Source: CBDCZI01 sp965224495
GTDB taxonomy: Bacteria; Bacteroidota; Bacteroidia; Cytophagales; JAAEPT01
NCBI GenBank assembly: GCA_965224495.1
Contig: CBDCZI010000020.1
Span: 1-64,000 of the forward strand
Length of the DNA: 64,000 bases
Direction of reading: 5' to 3'
The position numbers and the translations under genes are program-made. The number at the start of each line of letters is the position of its first letter. Within the stretch, counting starts at the first letter, position 1. Below are positions 26,752 to 34,980 of the stretch, piece after piece. The notes beneath the pieces were generated by a model. That model ran no database searches. It saw only the letters and a list, made by a program, of their open reading frames with translations, and was not told the origin of the DNA.

Positions 26752-27636
26752 ATGATAAATCCTGCAAAGAAGTACCTTGTCAAAGAGAAATCAACTGTCA
26801 AATTGAAAACTTACGAGACCAATTTTTCCAATGGATTTAAAAACAAAGAAGAGATAAAAGTTGCCTTACAACAAAACGTAGAAGAATTACGAGATATGCA
26901 ACGCATTTTGTATGCCTCAGACACACACGCCGTATTATTGATTTTTCAAGCAATGGACGCAGGTGGAAAAGACTCGACAATCAAGCACGTAATGTCAGGA
27001 ATTAACCCACAAGGTTGTGTTGTCCACAGTTTTAAACATCCCTCAAATATAGAATTAGACCATAGTTTTCTATGGCGACACCAATTAGCGTTACCTCGAC
27101 GAGGAATGATAGGTATTTTTAACCGTTCACATTATGAAAATGTATTGATAAGCAAAGTCCATCCCGAGTTGATTTTAAACGAACGTATTCCACAGGTTTC
27201 ATCGGTCAAAGACCTCAATAAGGACTTTTGGGACGAACGGTACAAACAAATCAGTCGCTTCGAAAAGACAACTGCCGAGTCGGGAACATTGGTACTCAAA
27301 TTTTTCTTAAACATATCGAAAGACGAACAAAAAAACCGTTTTTTGGAACGCCTAAACAACCCCGAAAAACATTGGAAGTTTGATAAAAGTGACATTGAAG
27401 AGCGTCAATATTGGGACGAATACCAAAAGGCTTACCAAACAGCAATCGAAAAAACATCGACTGATTACGCTCCTTGGTACATTATCCCGGCAGACAACAA
27501 ATGGTACGCAAGACTGGCTATCGGGAAAATCATTCATTCAAAAATAAAAGAACTCAAACTAAAAATGCCTCTTATCTCTAAAGAACATTTAGACCTGATG
27601 AAAGAAGCAAAAAAAGCATTGGACAAAGAGAAGTGA
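26752..27636 (+). CDS. Polyphosphate kinase 2 (PPK2 family)
   Basis: Transfers phosphate between polyphosphate and nucleotides in the cytoplasm. I start it at ATG 26752 (MINPAKKYLVKEK), giving 294 residues; an upstream extension reads into the repeat. Walker A-like MDAGGKDSTIKH and Walker B-like RGMIGIFNRSHYENVL are intact, with the lid region FLNISKDEQKNRFLERL. This resembles the short PPK2 classes that make NTP or NDP. The exact class needs phylogeny. Confidence 0.93.
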   Translation: MINPAKKYLVKEKSTVKLKTYETNFSNGFKNKEEIKVALQQNVEELRDMQRILYASDTHAVLLIFQAMDAGGKDSTIKHVMSGINPQGCVVHSFKHPSNIELDHSFLWRHQLALPRRGMIGIFNRSHYENVLISKVHPELILNERIPQVSSVKDLNKDFWDERYKQISRFEKTTAESGTLVLKFFLNISKDEQKNRFLERLNNPEKHWKFDKSDIEERQYWDEYQKAYQTAIEKTSTDYAPWYIIPADNKWYARLAIGKIIHSKIKELKLKMPLISKEHLDLMKEAKKALDKEK

Positions 27637-27692
27637 AATGATTTGAAACTAATCATCTTAAAAAATGTTATCTTTATACAAACGTTAAAAAT

Positions 27693-27935
27693 ATGAGTTT
27701 ACAGGCAGATATAAATTGGATACAATCGGAATTAAATTTCGTTAAAGACCCAGAGCTTATTCGTGCTTTTAAAAGTCTTTTGAAATACCGAAAAAATAAA
27801 GTAGAAGCACAAGATTGGTGGTTAAACACAGATGAAAAAGACAAAGAGGATATTGAAGAAGGGTTGAACCAACTTGATAAAGGAGATTTTATTTCTCACG
27901 ATGAAGTGATGAAAAACCCTCGAAAATGGAGCTAG
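27693..27935 (+). CDS. Putative type II antitoxin
   Basis: An 80-residue, acidic and helical protein (ELIRAFKSLLKYRKNK, then GDFISHDEVMKNPRKWS). The C-terminal ISHDEV segment is common in antitoxins paired with ParE/RelE toxins in Bacteroidota. It overlaps the toxin gene by ten bases. A TATCTTTA box lies about 20 bases before the start. Confidence 0.75.
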   Translation: MSLQADINWIQSELNFVKDPELIRAFKSLLKYRKNKVEAQDWWLNTDEKDKEDIEEGLNQLDKGDFISHDEVMKNPRKWS

Positions 27936-28147
27936 ACATTGTATGGTCCAAGAAAGCTATTGATGGCTATGCTCAAATATTAAAATACATTGATGAAAAT
28001 TGGTCGCAAAAAGAAGTTTCTAAATTTGAAAAGCAGGTCAATAACTTTTTACTACACCTAAGTAAATTTCCTTACATTTTACAAAACGCTCCTCTTAAAG
28101 ATATCCGAAGAGGCCCTATTAACAAATTAACGGTACTTACTTACTGA
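27926..28147 (+). pseudogene. ParE/RelE-family toxin, truncated by a nonsense codon
   Basis: The 73-residue product starts MELDIVWSKKAIDGYAQIL and carries the family segment HLSKFPYILQ, but ends at LTVLTY, about 20-25 residues short. The stop is TGA where relatives usually have Arg in a YRV(N) strand; CGA to TGA would explain it. Beyond it the same frame reads VNLKTNQ, and after a one-base shift IITIRDARRRLS to a TAA, which looks like the missing C-terminus. The toxin core that binds gyrase or the ribosome is probably unstable. The antitoxin gene upstream is intact. Confidence 0.7.
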
Positions 28148-28214
28148 GTTAATCTCAAAACAAACCAATTATTACGATAAGAGACGCAAGACGACGTCTT
28201 TCTTAACATTCATT

Positions 28215-29237
28215 ATGGATTCATTAACACAAATAGTATTAGGGGCTTCGGTCGCAGAGCTTACTTTAGGAAAAAAAGTAGGTAACAAAGCCATACTTTG
28301 GGGAGCAATAGCAGGGACAATTCCTGATTTAGACGTTATTGGTCGTTTCTTTTTAGATACTGTTGACGAATTACACTTTCACCGTGGCTTTTCGCACGGT
28401 ATTATTTTCAGTTTACTTTTTGCACCCGTTTTGGGTTGGCTGATTTCCAAAATTCACCCCAAAGAAAATGCGTCAGTCAAAGAATGGTCATTGATGGCAT
28501 TTTTAGCATTAGTCACTCACCCGATTTTAGATTGCTTTACCACTTGGGGAACACAACTTTTTTGGCCTCTCGATTACCGAGTAGCCTGGCACAGTGTCTT
28601 TGTTATTGACCCGTTTTACACCGTTCCGTTTATGATTTTACTGATTGTAGCTATGTTTTACAAGCGAACAAGTAAAATACGGTTTCGATTAAACACAACA
28701 GGATTGGTTCTCAGTACTGCTTTTTTAGGGCTGACTTTATTCAACCAAAGCTTAATGAAAACGGCTTTTGAAAAAGAGGTCAGACGACAAAATATACCAA
28801 TGAAAGCAATAGAAGTTCGCCCAGCTCCCTTGCAAAATATATTATGGACAACCAATGTAGAAACTGAAAATGGCTACCACATTGGCTACCGTTCTTTTCT
28901 TGACAAAAACGACACCATCGCCTTTTCTTACCACCAAAAAAACCATCATTTGTTAGCACCTTACAAAGAGAACAAAGAGCTAAAACGTTTGTTATTTATC
29001 ACAAAAGGGTGGTATGCCGTCAAAAAAACAGATGACAAACATTTCCTTATCAACGACCTTCGCTTTGGCTTGGTTGACGGTTTATCCAATAGCAACGACC
29101 GTTTTGTATTTGCCTACGAAATGACGGTTGGAGAGCAAAACAAATTAACTTTCGAGCCACTTAAATACCGTTTTGGAAAAGACGTCGGAAAAGACGCATT
29201 CAAACAACTTTGGGAAAGAATAAAAGGAAACAACTAA
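28215..29237 (+). CDS. YdjM/DUF457-type inner-membrane metal-dependent hydrolase
   Basis: The 340 residues open MDSLTQIVLGASVAELTLG, the family signature. Metal ligands are suggested by IPDLDVIGRFF, FHRGFSHGI and THPILDCFTTWGTQ. About four membrane helices lie in residues 15-180, followed by a soluble C-terminal region. E. coli YdjM is in the LexA regulon; no such site was checked here. The next gene starts 11 bases after the stop. Confidence 0.88.
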   Translation: MDSLTQIVLGASVAELTLGKKVGNKAILWGAIAGTIPDLDVIGRFFLDTVDELHFHRGFSHGIIFSLLFAPVLGWLISKIHPKENASVKEWSLMAFLALVTHPILDCFTTWGTQLFWPLDYRVAWHSVFVIDPFYTVPFMILLIVAMFYKRTSKIRFRLNTTGLVLSTAFLGLTLFNQSLMKTAFEKEVRRQNIPMKAIEVRPAPLQNILWTTNVETENGYHIGYRSFLDKNDTIAFSYHQKNHHLLAPYKENKELKRLLFITKGWYAVKKTDDKHFLINDLRFGLVDGLSNSNDRFVFAYEMTVGEQNKLTFEPLKYRFGKDVGKDAFKQLWERIKGNN

Positions 29238-29248
29238 TTTGTGAAAAG

Positions 29249-29776
29249 ATGAAAAAGTTAGCTTTACAGGAACTCAACCGATTAACTGTTGATGAATTTC
29301 AACAAACAGACAAGCATCCTTTTGTGGTGGTAATGGACAACGTGCGTAGTATGAACAATGTCGGTTCGGCTTTTCGTACCTGCGACGCATTCGCTTCCGA
29401 AAAACTATACCTGACAGGTATCACGGCTACACCACCTCACCGTGAAATTAATAAAACAGCTATCGGAGCACAAGATTCGGTTGCTTGGGAATACGCAGAA
29501 AGCACGGCTGATTTACTCACAAAACTAAAAACCGAAGGATATAAAATTGCTATTATAGAACAAATAGACACCAGTATCTCTTTGAAAGAATTCAAACCAT
29601 TACCTGATGAAAAGTACGCTTTCGTCTTTGGAAACGAAGTATTTGGCGTAGAAGAAGAAGCCTTACCCTTGGCAGACATTGCGTTGGAAATCCCTCAATT
29701 TGGCACAAAGCACTCCCTCAATGTTTCTGTTTGTGTCGGTGTTATCGTTTGGGATTTCATATCTAAAACCGCTTAA
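29249..29776 (+). CDS. TrmH-family (SpoU) RNA 2'-O-methyltransferase
   Basis: I start it at ATG 29249 (MKKLALQELNRLT), just after the YdjM-like stop; an upstream frame extension overlaps that gene. The 175 residues contain the three SPOUT motifs: NVRSMNNVGSAFRTCDAF, FGNEVFGVEEEAL and LNVSVCVGVIVWDF. The deep trefoil-knot fold binds SAM. Target RNA (tRNA or rRNA) is not evident; it is shorter than TrmB and RlmB types. Confidence 0.9.
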   Translation: MKKLALQELNRLTVDEFQQTDKHPFVVVMDNVRSMNNVGSAFRTCDAFASEKLYLTGITATPPHREINKTAIGAQDSVAWEYAESTADLLTKLKTEGYKIAIIEQIDTSISLKEFKPLPDEKYAFVFGNEVFGVEEEALPLADIALEIPQFGTKHSLNVSVCVGVIVWDFISKTA

Positions 29777-29800
29777 TTCAACTCAAAAAAAGAACATAAA

Positions 29801-29834
29801 AAAGCCTCTAAACAAGAAGTTGTTTAGAGGCTTT
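29801..29834. terminator. Bidirectional terminator
   Basis: Perfect 15-bp stem (AAAGCCTCTAAACAA and complement) with a 4-base loop, between the convergent TrmH-like and OmpA genes. The T tract is longer in the leftward direction. Confidence 0.85.
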
Positions 29835-29888
29835 AGTTTGACTAATAAATCAATATTTATCGGTCAGGTTTATTTAAACCGTATTAAA

Positions 29889-31316
29889 TTAGAATTTAAT
29901 CACTAACTCTACACGTCTGTTCAATGCTCTACCTTTAGACGTTTTGTTGTCAGCAACAGGCGTCACTTCACCAAAACCTTTGGCAGTTAATCTATCTTCG
30001 GTAATACCTTTTTTCACTAAGTAAGCTTTCACTGCATTTGCTCTTTTTTGAGACAACGCTAAGTTTAAGTCATCTTTCCCTTGCGAATCTGTATGTCCGT
30101 TGATTTCCAATTTGTATGCAGGATTGTTTTGCATAATAGAAACCACGTTTTTAAGAATGCCATAAGACGAATTTGTTAAAACATCTTTCCCTGATTGAAA
30201 TTTCACACCGTGCAATGCCTGTTCCAATACCGAAGTAACCTCAGCTTTCACCGCAGGACAGCCTTTGTTAGCGTGAATACCCGCAGTATTCGGACACGCA
30301 TCAAATTTATTTGCCACACCATCACCATCACTATCAGGACAACCATTAGCCGTACCATTCTCACGAGGACAAGCGTCTTTACTGTCCTCTACACCGTCGC
30401 CATCCGTATCTGGGCAACCCTTAAAATCAACCAAACCAGCAACCTTTGGGCAGTGGTCTTTCGCATCCGCCACGCCGTCGCCATCAAAATCTGGACAACC
30501 ATTTAAAGCTTCCAGACCAGCATTTGTTGGGCAAGCATCTTTTCTATCAGACACACCGTCACCATCAGTATCTGGGCAACCTTTGAAAGCAACCAAACCA
30601 ACCTCTTTTGGACACATATCATCTGCATCAGCCACGCCATCTCTGTCCGTATCTGGGCATCCCTTAAACTCTTCTAACCCTGCAACTGTCGGACAAGCAT
30701 CTTTTTTATCAGACACACCATCTCCGTCACTGTCTTTTGAAGAACCTAAATTAAACACCAAACCGATAGAATGTTGCAAATACATATCATTTATTCCACC
30801 CGTTTCGTTCTCGATTCTGTCGTAATCCGTGTACATAAACGTTTCTTTCAACACCAAACTGACCACTGACGAGACCTTATAAGTCACCCCCGCACCAAAA
30901 TCTGGCAATTGCATATTATCGATTTCCTTATCTTTAAAATACAAATACCCTAACCCAGCAAACACAAAAGGTCTCAATTTCACGTCATCATATTTAAAGA
31001 AATTTAATTTTGCGTTCATATTTAACTGAAACATATGGTCAGAAAAACGGTTAACAGAATTTTCGTAATAGCCTACTTTCCCGTAGGTAGAGGTCATTTC
31101 TACATCAAAATGCTCGGTCAAGTTTCTCGCTACTGAGATTCCAAAAAAGCCATACGGATTTTGATTGACGTTATAAAAACCACCACCAAAATCACCGTTA
31201 TATTGCTCCAATCCTCCATTTACACCTAGTCCCCACCTTTTGTCGGGACTTTGAGCGTTTACACTCATTGCGCATAGCAACGCGATAAATAATGCTATTT
31301 TCACTTTAACTTTCAT
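29889..31316 (-). CDS. OmpA-family outer membrane protein with TSP3 calcium repeats
   Basis: From ATG 31316 (MKVKVKIALFIALL) it gives 475 residues with a signal peptide ending VNAQ; longer frames upstream lack one. Residues about 20-185 are an eight-strand-like OMP barrel. Residues about 190-345 hold about seven thrombospondin type 3 repeats of the form DxDGDGVxDxxDxCP, which bind calcium. The C-terminal 100 residues are an OmpA domain (LEINGHTDSQGKDDLN, and RALNRRVELVIKF) that grips peptidoglycan. It is a structural protein linking envelope layers. Confidence 0.93.
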   Translation of the reverse strand: MKVKVKIALFIALLCAMSVNAQSPDKRWGLGVNGGLEQYNGDFGGGFYNVNQNPYGFFGISVARNLTEHFDVEMTSTYGKVGYYENSVNRFSDHMFQLNMNAKLNFFKYDDVKLRPFVFAGLGYLYFKDKEIDNMQLPDFGAGVTYKVSSVVSLVLKETFMYTDYDRIENETGGINDMYLQHSIGLVFNLGSSKDSDGDGVSDKKDACPTVAGLEEFKGCPDTDRDGVADADDMCPKEVGLVAFKGCPDTDGDGVSDRKDACPTNAGLEALNGCPDFDGDGVADAKDHCPKVAGLVDFKGCPDTDGDGVEDSKDACPRENGTANGCPDSDGDGVANKFDACPNTAGIHANKGCPAVKAEVTSVLEQALHGVKFQSGKDVLTNSSYGILKNVVSIMQNNPAYKLEINGHTDSQGKDDLNLALSQKRANAVKAYLVKKGITEDRLTAKGFGEVTPVADNKTSKGRALNRRVELVIKF

Positions 31317-31425
31317 AACTTGTTTTTTTAGTTGAACTAATAAATCAAATGTCACAACTACATAAACGAGTGCATAAGTCACTTTGTTTAAGTTATTTGC
31401 GAATTGTTATTTGTTTGTATTGAGC

Positions 31426-31520
31426 TTTGGGCGTGCCCCTCCTTCGTCGGGTCGGGTCGTCGGCTATATCTTTTTAGTGCAAAAAAGCACTAAAAAGGAT
31501 ACCGCCTTTGCCCCTCACGC
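31426..31520 (+). repeat. Three-box intergenic repeat, copy 3 (compact)
   Basis: Box 1 TTTGGGCGTGCCCCTCC at 31426. Box 2 is GGGTCGGGTCGTCGG to ATATCTTTTT (31449-31475). Box 3 is AAAAAGGATACCGCC to CCCCTCACGC (31492-31520). Between boxes 2 and 3 is a perfect 10-bp inverted repeat, TTTTTAGTGC/GCACTAAAAA (31471-31496) with loop AAAAAA, so this copy folds into a clear hairpin. The short spacing makes it the best template for the element. Confidence 0.75.
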
Positions 31521-31546
31521 GTAAGACGAGCGATAAATAGTAGCCA

Positions 31547-31640
31547 GACTTTCAATACGTCTGTGTTTATGTTGACGGAGTGAGTTGTTCAAGTCCCCTC
31601 AGATTCCGAAACAAGTTCGGAATGACAGTTTTGTTTTTTT
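31547..31640 (+). repeat. 94-bp direct repeat, left copy
   Basis: Starts GACTTTCAATACGTCTGTGT, contains the type A hairpin at 31603-31623 and ends in a T run. The second copy at 32874-32967 differs at four of 94 positions. The two copies, in the same orientation, flank the fic gene. Confidence 0.88.
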
Positions 31641-31697
31641 TCTTTGATAGGTGTTTTTCTAACTATTTAGTTTCTCAAACAACACACAAACACAAGT

Positions 31698-31718
31698 CAT
31701 ACTGAACTTGTTTCAGTA
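31698..31718. repeat. 21-bp hairpin repeat, type B variant
   Basis: Stem ATACTGAA/TTCAGTAT around the shared loop. Relative to the copy at 6262, one stem pair has changed G-C to A-T on both sides. Confidence 0.8.
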
Positions 31719-31796
31719 TCTGAGTTTCTTTTTTGATAGCAATAGAAAACTGAAAAACACCTCTAAAAACAGCGTTTTACACTTTATTGGGCACAG

Positions 31797-32762
31797 TTAC
31801 TTTAGCTTATATTTCGTTTTATTCTTTTCTCCGATTTTTACAAATATTCCCAATTCAATCCCTTTAATTAAATCTCTACTTGCAGTTGCTGAAGAAATTT
31901 CTTTGAAAACATTCATATAATCTTTTCTTGTAAATTCTTTATTAGCTAACTCCTTAAAATAATGAATTCTATCTGTTTGGTTTAATTTACGATTACCAAA
32001 TTTCAGAACATCTCCAAGAGAATCATTAATAATCCCTAACATATATTCAATAAACAGTGTTGATTTCCCTTTGTTATCACTTTCTGATAATGCTTTGTAA
32101 TATTCCTTTTGTGATTTACTAATTAGCGTCTCCAATGGGATAAATTCAAATACTGGATATTCGGCTTTTAATATTAAAGTTTGCCATAAACGCCCCATTC
32201 GTCCATTTCCATCTAAAAAAGGGTGTATAAATTCCATTTCGTAATGAAAAACACAACTTTTTATAAGGCTTAATTCATTTTTATCTTTTAGATACTTAAA
32301 CAAATCTTTCATTAAGTATATGACATTTTCGTATGGCGGTGCGATATGTTCTATTTTTGTTCCTTTTACAATACCAACACCTTGTTTTCGGTATCCCCCA
32401 GGGTTTTCAATTAACCCAGTCATTATTACTTTATGTGCTTTTAGAAAGTCTTTTTCATTGTGGTATTTGAAATTTTCAATATTGTTATAAACTTCAATAG
32501 TATTTATTACTTCTTTAATATCTTTTTCTGGACCGATTACTCTTTTGTTTTCAAGAATTGCGGTTATTTGTTTTTCCGTTAGTGTATTCCCTTCTATTTT
32601 AAGTGAATTATGAATTGTTTTAATTCTATTCTGTTTTCTTAGTGTTGGTGAAGGTTTGTCTAATAAGTTCGCATTGATTTCTCCTATCTTCTCAGATATT
32701 TGAGTTACGAACTGTAATATTTTGGGTGTAATTTCGTAAGGCGGCTTCATTGATAGTATCAT
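31797..32762 (-). CDS. Fic-domain protein, class II (N-terminal inhibitory helix)
   Basis: The 321 residues carry the complete Fic active-site motif HPFLDGNGRMGR (180-191), with the catalytic His and the phosphate-binding loop. The inhibitory motif S-x3-E-G is visible N-terminally as SLKIEG (53-58), which defines class II. The C-terminal 60 residues look like a winged helix. Such enzymes AMPylate target proteins, and the inhibitory Glu keeps them off. The gene is alone between repeat arrays, and no toxin or antitoxin partner is adjacent. Confidence 0.93.
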   Translation of the reverse strand: MILSMKPPYEITPKILQFVTQISEKIGEINANLLDKPSPTLRKQNRIKTIHNSLKIEGNTLTEKQITAILENKRVIGPEKDIKEVINTIEVYNNIENFKYHNEKDFLKAHKVIMTGLIENPGGYRKQGVGIVKGTKIEHIAPPYENVIYLMKDLFKYLKDKNELSLIKSCVFHYEMEFIHPFLDGNGRMGRLWQTLILKAEYPVFEFIPLETLISKSQKEYYKALSESDNKGKSTLFIEYMLGIINDSLGDVLKFGNRKLNQTDRIHYFKELANKEFTRKDYMNVFKEISSATASRDLIKGIELGIFVKIGEKNKTKYKLK

Positions 32763-32873
32763 TTGATAGTATCAAAAGTAACTTATTATTCAGAAACAAG
32801 GTTCATTTTTTAGCTTTTTTTATTGTCTCCAACACACATACAGCTTCTAGCAATCAGCTACTGGCTTCTTGCT

Positions 32874-32967
32874 GACTTTCAATACATCTGTGTTTATGTT
32901 GACGGAGTGAGTTGTTCAAACCCCCTCAGATTCCGAAACAAGTTCGGAATGACCGTTTTGTTTTTTT
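32874..32967 (+). repeat. 94-bp direct repeat, right copy
   Basis: Same as 31547-31640 with four mismatches. The distance between copies is 1327 bp start to start. It includes a type A hairpin at 32930-32950. Confidence 0.88.
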
Positions 32968-33068
32968 CTCTATGTAAAACACTCGAAAATCACGCAAAAC
33001 ACCCAACTTTGATAGAATTTCTTTACGCCTGTTTACTACTTTCTTGTGTTATGTTTTACCACCCCTAA

Positions 33069-33089
33069 CCCCTCCTAAAACAGGAGGGG
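33069..33089. repeat. Short GC-rich hairpin CCCCTCCT/AGGAGGGG
   Basis: Perfect 8-bp arms with loop AAAAC, in an otherwise AT-rich spacer. No T tract or neighbouring gene makes it an obvious terminator. Confidence 0.6.
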
Positions 33090-33174
33090 AAGTAGTACGA
33101 GATAAAAATTTTAACGCGAAGAAACTAGGGTTTTGTAACCTACCAAGAGGTAAAAGGACTTAACTCTTTCTTTT

Positions 33175-33399
33175 GCATAAGGGATAGCAGAGAAAATCCT
33201 TTTTGGTTCTTTACTGTTCGTTGATTTCACAGAGAAAACCTCTTTGAAGAAGTTAAAAAATAACGAGGTCCCTCACTCCCAAAAAGATTGCAACGCATAG
33301 CCCGACCCCGCTCTTGTTTTGAGTGGTGAAATTTCTGTTTTCAATGTTGTCTATACAGAAAGGTGAAAAATCAGGATTTGGTAAGGGGACTGCCCAAAA
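33175..33399 (-). repeat. Three-box intergenic repeat, copy 4 (inverted)
   Basis: Read on the minus strand it has box 1 TTTTGGGCAGTCCCCTTACC (33399-33380), identical to copy 1, box 2 AGAGCGGGGTCGGGCT with AATCTTTTT (33315-33281), and box 3 AAAAAGGATTTTCTCTGC with TATCCCTTATGC (33204-33175). Inter-box sequence differs from copy 1 although the spacing is alike. It faces copy 3 across the fic island. Confidence 0.75.
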
Positions 33400-33410
33400 A
33401 ATTACACATA

Positions 33411-33449
33411 AAAAAACTCAAAACTGAATAAATCAATTTTGAGTTTTTT
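33411..33449 (-). terminator. Terminator of hup
   Basis: Stem AAAAAACTCAAAA / TTTTGAGTTTTTT around a short AT-rich loop, directly after the HU stop in the leftward direction. Confidence 0.8.
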
Positions 33450-33473
33450 ATTAATCAAGTATAAAGGATCGAA

Positions 33474-33764
33474 TTACCCTACTTTATCGCTTGATTTGAT
33501 TCTTTCAACAAACATTTTCGAAGGCTTGAAGCTTGGAATATAATGCTCATCAATTACGATAGCAGTATTTTTCGAAATGTTACGAGCAATTTTTTTCGCT
33601 CTTTTCTTGTTTATGAAACTACCGAATCCTCTTACGTAGATATTTTCTCCATCTGCTAGAGAGTCTTTTACTACTGTAAAAAATGATTCCACTGTTGCTG
33701 ATACGTCAGTCTTTTCAAGACCTGTACGTTCTGCTATTTCGTTTATTACATCTGCTTTAGTCAC
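33474..33764 (-). CDS. HU/IHF-family DNA-binding protein
   Basis: The 96 residues follow the family plan: two helices (MTKADVINEIAERTGLEK and a second amphipathic helix to residue 40), the GFGSFINKKRAKKIARN beta-arm base, and a short C-terminal helix. It binds and bends DNA as a dimer. The gene reads away from mutY with its own -33/-7 promoter (33808-33837) and terminator. In many flavobacteria this HU gene is followed by rng; here the fic repeat island follows instead. Confidence 0.94.
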   Translation of the reverse strand: MTKADVINEIAERTGLEKTDVSATVESFFTVVKDSLADGENIYVRGFGSFINKKRAKKIARNISKNTAIVIDEHYIPSFKPSKMFVERIKSSDKVG

Positions 33765-33807
33765 AACACTAACTTTTTAATTATCAAACATTAACCTTCT
33801 GTTCTAC

Positions 33808-33837
33808 AAAAGTAAACTTCAAAAACTTCTTTCAAAA
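33808..33837 (-). promoter_or_regulatory. Bacteroidota promoter of hup (-33 TTTG, -7 TACTTTTG)
   Basis: On the minus strand, TTTG (33837-33834), an 18-bp spacer, then TACTTTTG (33815-33808), both exact to consensus. The predicted leader is about 36 bases before the ATG at 33764. Confidence 0.7.
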
Positions 33838-33903
33838 GACTTTTTCATCTATTTTGCGAAAAAGTTTTATTTTACCCTCTACAACCTAAGTGTTTTTACC
33901 TAT

Positions 33904-34962
33904 ATGACACATTTCTTTACTGAACAAATTTCGGAGTGGTATTCCCTCAATAAAAGGGATTTACCGTGGAGAAAGACATCTAATCCCTATTACATCTGGC
34001 TTTCTGAGATTATTTTGCAACAAACGCGGGTAAATCAGGGTTTGCAATATTATTTCAATTTTGTGGAGGCTTTTCCGACAGTCAATGATTTGGCAAATGC
34101 TCCTGAAGACAAAGTCTTGCGTTTGTGGCAGGGGTTGGGTTATTACAATCGTGCGAGGAATTTACAGGCTTCGGCAAAATTTGTTATGGAGGAGTTGAAT
34201 GGAGAGTTTCCCAAAAACTACAACGACTTGTTGGCATTGAAGGGTGTGGGCGATTATACGGCAAGTGCTATCGCCTCTTTTGCGTTTAATGAAAGAGTAG
34301 CAGTGCTAGACGGAAATGTTTTCCGTGTAATGGCGAGGTATTTTGGGGTTTATGACGATATTGCTTTGGCATCGTCTCGAAAGGTTTTTAAAGCTGTCTT
34401 AGATGATCTCCTTCCACCAACAGGAGAGGCTTCTCATATTTTTAATCAAGCGATAATGGAATTTGGGGCACTGCTGTGCTCACCTAAAAAACCAACTTGT
34501 GAAAGTTGTCCTGTACAAACGGGTTGTTTTGCTTTTGAGAAAAAAGAACAAACGGTTTTACCTATAAAAATCAAAAAGTTAAAAATTAGAGTCCGTCATA
34601 TTTATTACTTGATTTGTAAAAACGAGGAAGGTGCTTTTTTATTAAAAAAACGAGACCGAACGGATATATGGGCAGGGCTATATGATTTCCCCTTGGTAGA
34701 AAACGAAACGGAATGGACGGAAAAAGAAATTTGTTCTGCTGTATCTAAAAAATATAACACTCGTATAAATCAAGCAATTGTGTTTCATTCAGAAAAAAAA
34801 CATCAGTTGTCACACCAAAGTATTTACGCTCATTTTATAGAAATAGCCAAAGATAATTTATCTTTGGAGGATAAAGAGACAAAGTACTTTAGTATTGAAG
34901 AAGCGAGGGAGTTGCCTAAGCCAATTTTGATTGCTAAGTTTTTGGAGAAGTTTGATTTTTAA
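33904..34962 (+). CDS. mutY: A/G-specific adenine glycosylase
   Basis: Removes adenine mispaired with 8-oxoguanine. The 352 residues have catalytic E35 (SEIILQQTRV), the helix-hairpin-helix LKGVGDYTASAI (112-123) with D136 in VLDGNV, and a 4Fe-4S cluster C192-x6-C199-x2-C202-x5-C208. The C-terminal third is the NUDIX-like 8-oxoG recognition domain. It heads the mutY-ssb-gldE run, 18 bases before ssb. Confidence 0.96.
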   Translation: MTHFFTEQISEWYSLNKRDLPWRKTSNPYYIWLSEIILQQTRVNQGLQYYFNFVEAFPTVNDLANAPEDKVLRLWQGLGYYNRARNLQASAKFVMEELNGEFPKNYNDLLALKGVGDYTASAIASFAFNERVAVLDGNVFRVMARYFGVYDDIALASSRKVFKAVLDDLLPPTGEASHIFNQAIMEFGALLCSPKKPTCESCPVQTGCFAFEKKEQTVLPIKIKKLKIRVRHIYYLICKNEEGAFLLKKRDRTDIWAGLYDFPLVENETEWTEKEICSAVSKKYNTRINQAIVFHSEKKHQLSHQSIYAHFIEIAKDNLSLEDKETKYFSIEEARELPKPILIAKFLEKFDF

Positions 34963-34980
34963 ATCTTTAATTAAGGAATT

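Larger units (their letters stand above)
32763..33473. other. Repeat-rich spacer between fic and hup
   Basis: Holds, in order, a direct repeat with a type A hairpin (32874-32967), a GC-rich hairpin (33069-33089), the inverted three-box copy 4 (33175-33399) and the HU terminator (33411-33449). Plus-strand frames here, such as 32823-33068, only translate repeat sequence. I see no gene. Confidence 0.65.

Noticed and set aside
30195..30825. Plus-strand frames across the TSP3 repeats
   Set aside because: They mirror the repeated Asp-rich codons of the OmpA gene and have no signal of their own.
31547..32967. fic locus as a composite transposon
   Set aside because: The flanking repeats encode no transposase and show no terminal inverted repeats or target duplication.
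32823..33068. 81-residue plus-strand frame between fic and hup
   Set aside because: It reads straight through the 94-bp repeat and hairpin; the residues are translated repeat sequence.
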